NCBI GenBank assembly: GCA_963738325.1
Contig: CAVTWD010000009.1
Location: 558,001-622,000, forward strand
Reading direction: 5' to 3'
Source of the DNA: CAVTWD01 sp963738325
GTDB lineage: Bacteria > Actinomycetota > Acidimicrobiia > Acidimicrobiales > Ilumatobacteraceae
DNA: 64,000 nt
Shown here in pieces: positions 8,741 to 16,526 of this stretch; within the stretch, counting starts at the first letter, position 1; every line of letters begins with the position of its first letter. Below the pieces are notes generated by a model. That model had not been told where the DNA came from. It worked only from the letters and a program-made list of their open reading frames with translations, and ran no database searches. A program made the translations under genes and the position numbers.

Positions 8741-9742
8741 GTGCCCAGACAACGAATGACGACCGCCGCCGTGGGCGTCGGCCTGCTCCTGGTGGCCGCG
8801 GCCTGCGGGAGCTCCAGCAGCAGCAGCGGCGCCACCACGGCCGCGCCAGGCACGACCGCCGGGTCGGCGACCACGGCCGCCACCGAGACAACCGCGGCAC
8901 CCGCCGGTACGACCATCAACTTCAGGCCGCTCGACACCGGCGGCCCTCTGACGGTGGCCGCCCTCGACAAGGGCGACATCCAGATGGCCCTCCTGTTCTC
9001 GTCGGACGGCACCATCACCGAGAAGGGTTGGGTGACGCTGAACGACGACAAGAAGCTCCAGCCCGTCGACAACCTGATCGTCGTCGGCAAGAAGGACAAG
9101 CTGTCGAGCGACGTGGCCGGCGTACTGAACGGCGCGCTCTCGCAGCTCACCACCGACGACCTCCAGGCCCTGAACGTGAAGCTGAACGTGGACAAGCAGG
9201 ATCCCAAAGCAGTGGCCAAGGACTGGCTGACCTCCAAGAACCTGCTGACCACCGACCCGAAGCTGAGTGGGTCCATCGTGATCGGCTCGGCCAACTTCAA
9301 CGAGCAGGAGCTCGTGGCCGAGATGGTGTCGCAGCTGCTCGAGTCCCACGGCATGTCGGTGACCCGCAAGTTCAAGCTCGGGGCCCGCGAGGTCGTGGCG
9401 CCGGCGTTGGAGAAGGGCGACATCGACGCCTACGTCGAATACGTCGGGAGCTACCTCACGTTCCTGAAGGGCACGCCGAGCAGCGACTTGGACGCCACGG
9501 TCAAGGACCTCCGGGCCGTGCTCGACCCGAAGGGCCTCACCGCCCTGGAGCCGACCCCGGCGCAGGATCAGAACGCCTTTGTGGTCACCAAGGCGACCGC
9601 CGACAAGTTCGGGCTCGCCAACATCTCGGATCTGAGCAAGGTCACGGGGTCGTTCACGCTGGGCGGACCGCCTGAGTGCCCGCAGCGGCCGTACTGCATC
9701 CTCGGCCTGGAGAAGACCTACGGGTTGAAGTTCAACGTCTGA
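8741..9742 (+). CDS. glycine betaine/choline ABC transporter substrate-binding lipoprotein
   Basis: An OpuAC-family receptor of 333 residues. The N-terminus has a lipoprotein signal peptide ending in VAAAC (lipidated Cys about residue 22), then a Ser/Ala/Thr-rich linker. The binding domain contains the GSANFNEQELVAEM segment characteristic of osmoprotectant receptors (ligand-side of lobe 1). GTG 8741 is preferred because an AGGAAG Shine-Dalgarno lies 8 bases upstream; an ATG at 8723 overlapping the previous stop gives a 339-residue alternative. Between residues 60 and 170 an insertion-like segment splits a first, partial receptor-like motif from the main domain, as seen in some family members. 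Confidence 0.9.
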   Translation: MPRQRMTTAAVGVGLLLVAAACGSSSSSSGATTAAPGTTAGSATTAATETTAAPAGTTINFRPLDTGGPLTVAALDKGDIQMALLFSSDGTITEKGWVTLNDDKKLQPVDNLIVVGKKDKLSSDVAGVLNGALSQLTTDDLQALNVKLNVDKQDPKAVAKDWLTSKNLLTTDPKLSGSIVIGSANFNEQELVAEMVSQLLESHGMSVTRKFKLGAREVVAPALEKGDIDAYVEYVGSYLTFLKGTPSSDLDATVKDLRAVLDPKGLTALEPTPAQDQNAFVVTKATADKFGLANISDLSKVTGSFTLGGPPECPQRPYCILGLEKTYGLKFNV

Positions 9743-9817
9743 GACGATCGTCCGCGCCCCGACCGTCGACCGTCGGTGCCAGCCGCTACCGGGTGACACG
9801 GACGGCGACGGTTGGGC

Positions 9818-10465
9818 ATGCTGGCAGCCGTGGGCATCTTCGATCTGCGCGTCGAGTACGAAACCGCCGGCCTCGATCGCGACGATCTGGTCAGCGACCC
9901 GATCGTCCAATGGCGACACTGGTACGACGCGGCATCCGCGGTGGGCGTCGTCGAGCCGAATGCCATGACCCTCGCCACCGTCGACGAGGAGGGACGGGCC
10001 GACTGCCGGTACGTCCTCGTGCGAGGTGCCGACGACCGCGGCTTCGTCTTCTTCACGAACCTCGAGTCGGCCAAGGCCCGCCAGCTGGCCGCCCACCCCA
10101 CGGCGGCGCTCTGCTTCGGCTGGCTCGAGCTGCACCGCCAGGTCCGCGTGCGAGGTCGGGTCGAACCGGTGGCCGCCGAGGAGGCGGATGCCTACTTCGC
10201 TTCGCGGCCCCGCGGCAGCCAGCTCGGGGCGTGGGCGTCGCCGCAGAGCTCGGTGCTGGCCGACCGGGCCGAGCTGGAGCAGGCGATCGCCGCCCTCGAT
10301 GCTCGCTACGCCTCGAGCGACGTACCCCGTCCCGAGCACTGGGGCGGCTACCGGGTGGTGCCCGACGAGATGGAGTTCTGGCAAGGTCGCCCGAGCCGCC
10401 TCCACGACCGCTTCCGCTACCGCCGAGCCGACGGCGGCTGGATCATCGAACGGCTGGCGCCCTGA
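9818..10465 (+). CDS. pdxH: pyridoxamine 5'-phosphate oxidase
   Basis: 215 residues, usual for PdxH. The enzyme uses FMN and oxygen to convert pyridoxamine/pyridoxine phosphate to pyridoxal phosphate. Family features are visible: MTLATVDEEGRADCRYVLVRG (FMN phosphate-binding strand), GFVFFTN, the SPQSS segment and the C-terminal PDEMEFWQGRPSRLHDR block that closes the active site. ATG 9818 is chosen; TTG 9812 and GTG 9830 are alternatives. The gene stands alone between the betaine transporter and a small opposite-strand gene. Confidence 0.93.
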   Translation: MLAAVGIFDLRVEYETAGLDRDDLVSDPIVQWRHWYDAASAVGVVEPNAMTLATVDEEGRADCRYVLVRGADDRGFVFFTNLESAKARQLAAHPTAALCFGWLELHRQVRVRGRVEPVAAEEADAYFASRPRGSQLGAWASPQSSVLADRAELEQAIAALDARYASSDVPRPEHWGGYRVVPDEMEFWQGRPSRLHDRFRYRRADGGWIIERLAP

Positions 10466-10480
10466 TCCCTTCGCCCTTCG

Positions 10481-10651
10481 TCATCCGCCCAGCTCGGCCA
10501 GGATGGCCCGGAGCGTCGCTTCGTCCGCCTGCAGGCCCCTGCGGTACTCCGGGTTGTCCGTGTTCGCGATCTCCATGCGCAGGTCGCCCAGTGAGCTGGT
10601 GAGGAGCTTCCGGAGGTACGAGGATTGGGTGTCGTCGAGGTGGAGGTCCAT
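10481..10651 (-). CDS. small conserved-looking protein (56 residues)
   Basis: Reads MDLHLDDTQSSYLRKLLTSS and continues with an acidic, helix-rich sequence ending in LAELGG. The composition (Leu, Asp, Glu, Arg) and good codon use contrast with the junk-like reading of the other frames here. The pattern of a DxxQxxxLRxLLxxxLxDLRxEIAxTDNxxxR resembles short uncharacterised actinobacterial proteins I have seen beside housekeeping genes; no function is known to me. It lies immediately downstream (13 bases) of the poly-gamma-glutamate hydrolase-like gene and may be the last gene of that operon. Confidence 0.6.
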   Translation of the reverse strand: MDLHLDDTQSSYLRKLLTSSLGDLRMEIANTDNPEYRRGLQADEATLRAILAELGG

Positions 10652-10663
10652 CGTGACGACAGG

Positions 10664-11350
10664 CTAGGTCCGCTCGGCCGGCCCGGGTTCGGGCCCGTCA
10701 CCGTCGACCGGCCGCACGCGTCCGCGTCCGAAACGGGGTCGCCTGTCCCCCGTTCGCTCCCCCCAGCTCAGCGCCGCGCCGGCGAGCGCGCCGATCAGGG
10801 CACGGGTGTGGGGCACCGGCCCCGTCTCCTCCCAGTCCCACCACAGCGGGCTGGTGCCGCGGACGCGTGGCGGCAGCTCGAGTTGCACGCCGCCTCCCGC
10901 AGGAAGGTTCACCGGGTTGCGCGGGTGCAGGCCTCGCAACTCGGGCGGGATCTCCTGCAGAACGGTGACGACGTCATAGGCCGGCAGCGACTTCCGCAGC
11001 CAGGCGCCGAGGTGCTCGGCCAGGGGCCGGTTGCTGCCGCCGAGCAGCAAGGTGGCCCAGTACCCGTCGCGGCCGTAGCCGTGCACGGTGATCACGACCT
11101 CGACGTGGTCGATGAAGGTGGCCAGCCGTTCGGAGTGAACAGGGTCGAAGCGGATCGACGGCACGTGCCATTGGAGGTCGGCCGGCTGGAGCAGGCCGTA
11201 GTACGAGGCCCCGGCGGCTTCGGCCGCGTGCGAGGCGATCACATCGGTCATCTCCTCGAGCGACCCGCCGTGATAGGCCATGAAGCCGAAGCGCGATCGC
11301 AGCTCGAGCACCTCTTGCACGCCGGGATGGCGCAGCAGCTCGTCGAGCAT
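10664..11350 (-). CDS. poly-gamma-glutamate hydrolase-like protein
   Basis: 228 residues matching the poly-gamma-glutamate hydrolase (PF05908-type) fold. It has AYHGGSLEEMTDVIA near residue 30, where the His and Glu are the usual zinc ligands, then a VHGYGRDGYWATLLLGG segment and a late ELPPRVRG. Such enzymes cleave gamma-glutamyl amide polymers, first described from phages. It lacks a signal peptide, so it probably works in the cytosol or on a non-classical substrate. The start overlaps the ccdA stop (TGATG). A basic, disordered C-terminal tail (last 35 residues) is unusual. Confidence 0.75.
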   Translation of the reverse strand: MLDELLRHPGVQEVLELRSRFGFMAYHGGSLEEMTDVIASHAAEAAGASYYGLLQPADLQWHVPSIRFDPVHSERLATFIDHVEVVITVHGYGRDGYWATLLLGGSNRPLAEHLGAWLRKSLPAYDVVTVLQEIPPELRGLHPRNPVNLPAGGGVQLELPPRVRGTSPLWWDWEETGPVPHTRALIGALAGAALSWGERTGDRRPRFGRGRVRPVDGDGPEPGPAERT

Positions 11351-12258
11351 CAGGCCAAGACGTCCGAGCGCGGCTCGTCCATCGCGGGGCGGCTGGCCGC
11401 CGACGAGCTGGCAGACCGGCGCCGGAGCACGGCGACGGCGACAGCCGCCGCCGCGATCAGCCCGAAGCCCAGGCCGAGGCTCCACGGCCGGGCGGCGATC
11501 CAGGTGCTGGCGTCCGCGGAGCGGACCTCCACCCAGGTGGCCAGCCCGCCGCCGTCGAGGGAGCCGCTGTGATCGAAGCGCAGGGTGAAGGTCCAGTAGT
11601 ACACGAGGTAGGCGCCCGCCACCACCAGGAAGGCGCCGGCCACCCGATCCACCCACCGCATCGCGGCCCGCAACACCCGCAACAATGCACCCTCGGCCAC
11701 CGCCAGCGTGACGGTGAGCGCCGTCAGCACGAGCCCCATCCCCAGCGCGTAGAGGACGAAGCTGAGCACGCCGGACGTGAGGCCGTGACGGGTCACGCTG
11801 CCGAACAGCACGCCGAGGAAGATGGGCATCGCGCAACCGACCGAGGCCACGGCGTACGAGATGCCGAACGCGAACATCGAGCCGAGTGATCGGGTTCGCC
11901 CGCCGCGGTCGAGTCGTGGGGTGGTGAGGGGGAGGCGGTGGCCGAGGAGCACGGCGACGCCGAGCACGATCAGCACGAGCCCGATCACGATGCTGAGCCA
12001 TTTCGCGTAGTCGACGACCTGTTGGAGCCCGGCGTTCACGAGCAAGCCGACCCCGAGGAAGACGGCGACGAACCCGGCGGTCACCGCCGCGCTCACGACC
12101 AGGGCCCGAGCCACCGCCGCCGGGGTGCTGCGGTCGGCCGCGTGACCCTCGAGGCCCAGGAAGTACGACAGGTAGGCCGGCAGCATGGCGAAGCCGCAGG
12201 GGTTCACGCTGGCGACCATGCCGGCCGTGAAGGCGTAGGCGAAGGCCCCGTTGATCAC
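11350..12258 (-). CDS. ccdA: CcdA-type cytochrome c biogenesis/thiol-disulfide transporter
   Basis: 302 residues. Six or more hydrophobic helices, with NPCGFAMLPAYLSYFLG in helix 1 and SVGCAMPIFLG in helix 4; the two Cys of these motifs are the redox pair of the CcdA/DsbD membrane domain. It carries reducing equivalents from cytosolic thioredoxin across the membrane to an exported thioredoxin-like protein, which here is surely the TlpA-like lipoprotein encoded just upstream (4-base ATGA overlap). The final 30 residues are a Ser/Ala/Arg-rich cytosolic tail. A soluble extra loop near residues 215-250 may be extracellular. Confidence 0.9.
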   Translation of the reverse strand: MINGAFAYAFTAGMVASVNPCGFAMLPAYLSYFLGLEGHAADRSTPAAVARALVVSAAVTAGFVAVFLGVGLLVNAGLQQVVDYAKWLSIVIGLVLIVLGVAVLLGHRLPLTTPRLDRGGRTRSLGSMFAFGISYAVASVGCAMPIFLGVLFGSVTRHGLTSGVLSFVLYALGMGLVLTALTVTLAVAEGALLRVLRAAMRWVDRVAGAFLVVAGAYLVYYWTFTLRFDHSGSLDGGGLATWVEVRSADASTWIAARPWSLGLGFGLIAAAAVAVAVLRRRSASSSAASRPAMDEPRSDVLA

Positions 12259-12818
12259 AGCCGGAACAGCTCCTGGAGCGTGGCTCGGAGCTGCTCGGCC
12301 GAGAGGGCGCCGGCGTGCGACCGCAGCACCTTGCCGTTGGCGTCGACGAAGAGCGTCGTCGGCATGGCCACGACGTTCATCGACGCCACGAAGCCCGCTC
12401 GCGGGTCAGCGAGCAGGTCGTAGGTCACCCCGACTCGCTTGGCGAAGGTGGTCGCGGTCGCCCGGTCGTCTTGCGAATCGAGCCCGACGAAGCTCACCCG
12501 GCTCCCTAGCTCGCGATGGACCTGCTGGAACGCGGGCATCTCCTGCAGGCACGGCCCGCACCACGAGGCCCACACGTTCACGACGAGGGGTTTGCCGCGG
12601 TAGCCGCTGAGCGCCGTGGGGCCGTTCCCGCCCAGGCGCTCGTAGGTGGCCGAGGGCAACATCGCCCCGGCCGTCGGGCCACCTTTGGGCAGGGTGGCGC
12701 CTTCTTGCACCGCCCCGGGTTGGTCGAGGCGGGCGTCGACGTGGGCGCCGCCGGAGCATCCGGCGGCGACTACCGCCCCGGCCGCCATCGACAGGAGGAC
12801 CCGGCGGACCCGCTCCAC
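12255..12818 (-). CDS. exported TlpA-like thiol-disulfide oxidoreductase (lipoprotein)
   Basis: 187 residues. An N-terminal lipoprotein signal ends in VAAGC (Cys about 21), so the protein is likely anchored outside the membrane. The thioredoxin domain has WASWCGPC (CxxC near residue 88) and the cis-proline motif AMPTTLF. It is the partner of the CcdA transporter with which it overlaps by 4 bases. Together they would reduce exported disulfides or apocytochrome c. First gene of a run tlpA-ccdA-PGA hydrolase-small gene on the minus strand. Confidence 0.92.
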   Translation of the reverse strand: MERVRRVLLSMAAGAVVAAGCSGGAHVDARLDQPGAVQEGATLPKGGPTAGAMLPSATYERLGGNGPTALSGYRGKPLVVNVWASWCGPCLQEMPAFQQVHRELGSRVSFVGLDSQDDRATATTFAKRVGVTYDLLADPRAGFVASMNVVAMPTTLFVDANGKVLRSHAGALSAEQLRATLQELFRL

Positions 12819-12918
12819 GTCCGAGCAGGTTACCGGTGGGCGCTCACCGGCCAGCAGGCGGGGCCCGCCGCGACGAGCGAGAAAGGCCCCCGTTGCCCGG
12901 GCCGAGCCGCGACCGACC

Positions 12919-12933
12919 GGGGGGGGGGGGGGG
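12919..12933. repeat. run of 15 G
   Basis: A homopolymer of 15 G in the 180-base gap between the tlpA-like gene and whiB. Its true length may be misread; long G runs of this kind are also candidates for slippage. No gene spans it. Confidence 0.9.
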
Positions 12934-13001
12934 TCGTCGGCCGCCGCGTCGAGCCCGGCCTGAGCGACGGTCGTGGGCGTGTCCCACGACCGTCGGCTCG
13001 C

Positions 13002-13373
13002 TCAAGCGCTGCGCACCGCGATGGACGGTGGCACCGGTACCTCGTCGACCACCACTTCCGGCCGCGAGTGCTTGGGAGGACGGCCCCGGCGCCGCTTCTG
13101 GGCGACGACGAGCCCGTCGACGAACAGCTGGCCACCCCACACGCCCCAGGGCTCGCCTCGCGCGAGGGCGGCGTCGAAGCAGGCCTCGCGGACCGTGCAG
13201 CGCGAGCAGATGGCCTTGGCCCGGGCGATGTCGATCAGGTCGTCGGAGAAGAACAGGAACGACAAGGTCCCGTTGCCGTCGTTGCACCGCGCCTTGGCCC
13301 ACCACGGGGCGGCCGGGGGCGCCAGTGCGGTGGTACTCGGGATCACCTCGTCCTGGGGCTCGATCACCAACAT
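13002..13373 (-). CDS. WhiB-family iron-sulfur transcriptional regulator
   Basis: 123 residues. The four cluster-binding Cys are present in the usual layout: one in the ARCND segment and three in ICSRCTVREAC. They are followed by the GVWGG turn and a basic RRRGRPPKHSRP patch (AT-hook-like RGRP) for DNA binding. WhiB proteins bind sigma factors and respond to oxygen, NO or redox state in actinobacteria. ATG 13373 follows an AAGGAG Shine-Dalgarno at 7 bases; a longer reading to 13415 adds only a non-conserved leader. Which WhiB subclass it belongs to cannot be fixed here. Confidence 0.93.
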   Translation of the reverse strand: MLVIEPQDEVIPSTTALAPPAAPWWAKARCNDGNGTLSFLFFSDDLIDIARAKAICSRCTVREACFDAALARGEPWGVWGGQLFVDGLVVAQKRRRGRPPKHSRPEVVVDEVPVPPSIAVRSA

Positions 13374-13416
13374 GGTGCGCTCCTTGCGGGTCTGACTCGT
13401 TTGCGGAAAAACCAAG

Positions 13417-13447
13417 AGGGCCGTCGGGATCTTTTCCCGACGGCCCT
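13417..13447 (-). terminator. rho-independent-type hairpin before whiB
   Basis: A perfect 13-bp stem (AGGGCCGTCGGGA and its complement) with a 5-base loop. On the minus strand it is followed by CTTGGTTTTT, a U-rich tail. It lies 26 bases past the stop of the small minus-strand frame at 13474-13635 and 44 bases upstream of whiB. It would end a separate small transcript, or act as an attenuator in a long whiB leader. Confidence 0.65.
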
Positions 13448-13473
13448 GAGGCGCTCCGACAGAGGCGGTTCAC

Positions 13474-13635
13474 CTAGGTCGGATGCCCTCCGAGGGCCGT
13501 CGTGGCGGTGGTGCCGAAGGCGTTGGGCATGTTCGCCATGACCCCGATGCCCCACCGCTGCCCGTACGCGGAGGCGCACGAGCGCGCGCCAGCGGCCACG
13601 AGGGCCGGCTGGTTGGCGAGGGCCGTGCGCTTCAT
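13474..13635 (-). CDS. candidate small peptide gene (53 residues)
   Basis: The peptide starts MKRTALANQPALVAAGARSC and ends in a Gly/Ala/Thr/Asn-rich half (GIGVMANMPNAFGTTATTA...). An AAAGGAT element lies about 11 bases before the ATG, and a strong intrinsic terminator follows 26 bases after the stop, so the frame looks like a complete small transcription unit. It sits between whiB (same strand) and a thioesterase (opposite strand). I do not recognise a family. It could be a conserved small protein or a peptide precursor; no modification enzyme is adjacent. Confidence is moderate because the length is short. Confidence 0.4.
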   Translation of the reverse strand: MKRTALANQPALVAAGARSCASAYGQRWGIGVMANMPNAFGTTATTALGGHPT

Positions 13636-13741
13636 CGTTGGGTGCGATCCTTTCCGCGAAGCCAGTTGGTTCGCATACGTCCGGCAACAAGACCACGACG
13701 ACGGCGCCGCCGTCAAGCCCCTTTCGCTACGGTCTGGCGCC

Positions 13742-14509
13742 GTGCCCGCCGAGGATCCGCTCGTGACCCTGCCGGTGGCCGGCCGGATCTTCGAGGGGCA
13801 CCGGCGGGTGCGCCTCGGTGACGCCAGCCCGGGTGGTCGTCTGCGCTTGGATGCGCTCGCCCGCTACCTGCAGGACGTCTCGAGCGACGACACGCGCGAC
13901 GCCGGCATCGCTGACGAGATCACCTGGGTCGTGCGCCGCCTCGGGGTCGCCGTCGAGCGCTTCCCGGTATTCACGGAGGACCTGGACGTGCGTACGTTCT
14001 GCAGCGGCACGGGGCCGCGCTGGGCCGAGCGGCGCGTCAGCGTGGTGGGCGATCGGGGCGGCCACGTGGAGGCCGCCACCCTCTGGGTGTCCGTCGACGG
14101 GCAGGGCCGCCCGGCGGCCCTGCCGCGGGGCTTCATGGAGCTGTTCGGTGCCGCGGCCGCGGGACGCACCGTCCGCGCCCGCCTCGCTCATCCGCCCCCG
14201 CCGCCAGCGGTGGCAGTGCGGCCCTGGGCGTTGCGCTTCGCCGACATCGACGTGCTGGGCCACGTCAACAACGCCGCCTACTGGGCCGCGGTCGAAGAGG
14301 TCCTCGCCGAACGACGCCACCTACGCGCCCCGCTGCGAGCCGAGCTCGAGTTCCGGGCACCGCTCGAGCGCCGTCCCACCGTCGACGTGTGCGTCCAGGA
14401 TGTCGAGGACGGCGTGCGCATGTGGTTCACCGACGCACCCGTCGTCTTCGCTTCGGTCCACCTGCGCCGCGCGCTCGAAGACCGGACGGTCGCTCAGACG
14501 ACGGTGTAG
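13742..14509 (+). CDS. acyl-ACP thioesterase-like hotdog protein
   Basis: 255 residues with two hotdog halves. The first begins FEGHRRVRLGDASPGGRLRLDALARYLQDV; the second contains RFADIDVLGHVNNAAYW, where the D..GHVNN pattern is the typical thioesterase active-site helix. This layout fits bacterial acyl-ACP thioesterases (FatA-like), which release fatty acids from acyl carrier protein. GTG 13742 is the preferred start because residues upstream are not conserved in character. Its 3' end overlaps the convergent MBL gene by 16 bases. Confidence 0.85.
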   Translation: MPAEDPLVTLPVAGRIFEGHRRVRLGDASPGGRLRLDALARYLQDVSSDDTRDAGIADEITWVVRRLGVAVERFPVFTEDLDVRTFCSGTGPRWAERRVSVVGDRGGHVEAATLWVSVDGQGRPAALPRGFMELFGAAAAGRTVRARLAHPPPPPAVAVRPWALRFADIDVLGHVNNAAYWAAVEEVLAERRHLRAPLRAELEFRAPLERRPTVDVCVQDVEDGVRMWFTDAPVVFASVHLRRALEDRTVAQTTV

Positions 14510-15528
14510 AGCAGGAGGCCGTGGTCGTGGCGGACCTCGGCCCGGCCACCGAGGCGGAGGTGCTCGAGGTGGGCGTAGGTCTCGCTCTCGGCCATCGATC
14601 CCCAGGCCCGCGGGGCGAACAACTGATGAGACAGCTCTTCGACCGAAGCGGGGCGGCCCAGCTCCTGCGACGCTGTCGTCAGCTGTGCGAGGCGCTCTTC
14701 GTGGTGCCGCTTGATGGCCGCCACACGGCCCGGCAGATCCGTGAAGGGGTGCCCGTGGGCGGGCAGCACGTGGCGCACGCCTTCGAGCGTGAGCATCCGA
14801 TCCAGTGAGGCGAAGAACTCGGCCAGCGGGTCATCGCTCGGCCCGACACCAGAGATGTGCGGCGTGATGCTGGGGAGGACGTGGTCGCCCGACAGCAGCA
14901 CGCCCGTGTCCGGGTCGAGCAGGCAGAGATGATCCGGGGAGTGGCCCGGGGTGTAGTACGCGACCCACTCGCGCTTCGCGAGGCGGACCGTGTCGGCGTC
15001 CTCGACCTCGAGCGTGGGTCGGATGTCGCTGATCTCCTGCCACAGCGCGGTGAAGTCGGAGGCGCCCATCGACCGCGGCGGCGGCCGGAAGGCACCGCTC
15101 CCCCACGGGGTCGGGCGCGTCCACGGGGGCTGGTCGTCGCCGTCGCGCTCGGGGAGGACGACGACGTCGGGCTCGGGCACCCACCACGTGCGGAACGTGG
15201 AATGGGTGAGGATGTCGGACCCGGTGGTCGCCCGGAGCCGCCCCGCCCCGCCGAAGTGGTCGGGATGGGAATGCGTGACCACGACGGTGTGCACCCGCGC
15301 GAGGGGGATGCCGGCCTCGGCCAGCCGCTCGAGGAGGCTCTCCCAAGGGCCCTCGCCGGGCAGGCCGGGGTCGACGAGCGCGAAGCCTCGCTCGTCCTCG
15401 CAGGCGTAGCAGTTCACGTGGCCGAGGCCGGGCATGTCGATCGGCAGTTGGAGGCGCAGCACGCCCGTTGCGACCTCGGTGATCTCCGCCGACGCCGCTT
15501 CCTGCTCCTGTCGTCGCGGGGTGGCCAT
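14494..15528 (-). CDS. MBL-fold metallo-hydrolase
   Basis: 344 residues. The metallo-beta-lactamase core is clear: THSHPDHFGG (HxHxDH, residues 85-94), a later TPGHSPDH with the third His, SGDHVL with the bridging Asp, and AHGHPF. A C-terminal winged-helix-like segment of about 70 residues follows, as in the LACTB2/RNase Z-related group. The substrate is not predictable. The ATG at 15528 opens into a divergent promoter region shared with the SGNH gene. Confidence 0.9.
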   Translation of the reverse strand: MATPRRQEQEAASAEITEVATGVLRLQLPIDMPGLGHVNCYACEDERGFALVDPGLPGEGPWESLLERLAEAGIPLARVHTVVVTHSHPDHFGGAGRLRATTGSDILTHSTFRTWWVPEPDVVVLPERDGDDQPPWTRPTPWGSGAFRPPPRSMGASDFTALWQEISDIRPTLEVEDADTVRLAKREWVAYYTPGHSPDHLCLLDPDTGVLLSGDHVLPSITPHISGVGPSDDPLAEFFASLDRMLTLEGVRHVLPAHGHPFTDLPGRVAAIKRHHEERLAQLTTASQELGRPASVEELSHQLFAPRAWGSMAESETYAHLEHLRLGGRAEVRHDHGLLLYTVV

Positions 15529-15593
15529 GCCCCCAGGATACTTGTCCAGTGCAACTTCGGCGCCGGTGCTCCGCCGGGCCCCCGGGTGCCAGG

Positions 15594-16526
15594 ATGGCGA
15601 CCGTGCGTGGACCTCGGCGTCGCGGCAGGCGGGAGCCCGACGTCGAATGTCGCGATGTCCTTGACCCCGATTCAGGCGGCCGGACGAGCGGAATTCGCAC
15701 GATCAGCCACCGGGTTCGGCCATGGCGATTCGCCGGCGAATCGCCGAGGGCTCGGCGCACGCTCGTCCTCGTGGCGCTCGCCCCCCTGACCTTGACCGCG
15801 CTCGGGGCCTGCGGTGGCGGCACGCACACCGTGGCCCCGGCGACGTCCACGATCGCGTCGACCACCACCACCCTTCCCCCGAGCACCACCACGCTGGCGC
15901 CCACGACGACGGCCACGACCACGACCACCACGACCCTGGCGCCCACGACCACCGCCACCACCCACCCGCCGACCACTACGGCAGCCACCACCACCACCCT
16001 GCGACGGATCAGGCGTCGCACCACTACCACCACAACGCCCACACCGACGGTGACCGTGCCGCCCTCGGGTGGAGTGGTATCCGGACGGGTCACCGCCATC
16101 GGCGACTCGGTGATGCTGGGCGCAAAGGGCGCGCTGACGGCGCGCGGCATCCGCGTCTACGCGCAGGTCAGCTTCCAGTTCCGCGCCGCCGCCGTACTCA
16201 TCCAGAGCCTGCGAGCGAACGGCGCCCTGGGCAGCATCGTCGTCATCCACCTCGGGACCAACGGTCCGTTCTCCGGCGCCTCCTGCGACACGACGATGCA
16301 CGAGCTCGTCGGCGTCCGGGTGTTCTTCATGGACGTGAAGCTGCCCAAGTCGTGGGAGGCGGCCTCGAACGCGTCGATCGCGTCCTGTGCCGGGCGGTAC
16401 GGCGCACCGGTCATCGACTGGCGGGGCTACTCGATCGGCCACCCCGACTGGTTCTACAGCGACGGCATTCACCTGCGCCCGGCCGGCGCGGCCGCTTACG
16501 CGTCGCTCGTGGTGTCGAGGGTCTGA
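15594..16526 (+). CDS. exported SGNH/GDSL-type hydrolase
   Basis: About 310 residues. A lipoprotein-like signal (TLVLVALAPLTLTALGAC) is followed by a 75-residue Thr/Pro linker, then an SGNH domain with AIGDSVMLGAKG (nucleophile Ser), HLGTNGPF (block III variant lacking the usual Asn-Asp) and DGIHLRPAGAAAYA (catalytic Asp-x-x-His). Related domains occur in peptidoglycan O-acetyl transfer or deacetylation proteins. The start is uncertain: ATG 15594 gives a long leader, while ATG 15722 would give MAIRRRIAEGS directly before the signal if one base were mis-called near 15755. The Thr linker suggests a wall-spanning anchor. Confidence 0.75.
   Translation: MATVRGPRRRGRREPDVECRDVLDPDSGGRTSGIRTISHRVRPWRFAGESPRARRTLVLVALAPLTLTALGACGGGTHTVAPATSTIASTTTTLPPSTTTLAPTTTATTTTTTTLAPTTTATTHPPTTTAATTTTLRRIRRRTTTTTTPTPTVTVPPSGGVVSGRVTAIGDSVMLGAKGALTARGIRVYAQVSFQFRAAAVLIQSLRANGALGSIVVIHLGTNGPFSGASCDTTMHELVGVRVFFMDVKLPKSWEAASNASIASCAGRYGAPVIDWRGYSIGHPDWFYSDGIHLRPAGAAAYASLVVSRV
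15724..15745. repeat. 22-bp perfect palindrome
   Basis: The half-site is GGCGATTCGCC followed by its exact complement. It spans the ATG at 15722 in the leader of the SGNH hydrolase gene, where it could act as an operator or hide a start codon in RNA. Confidence 0.6.
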
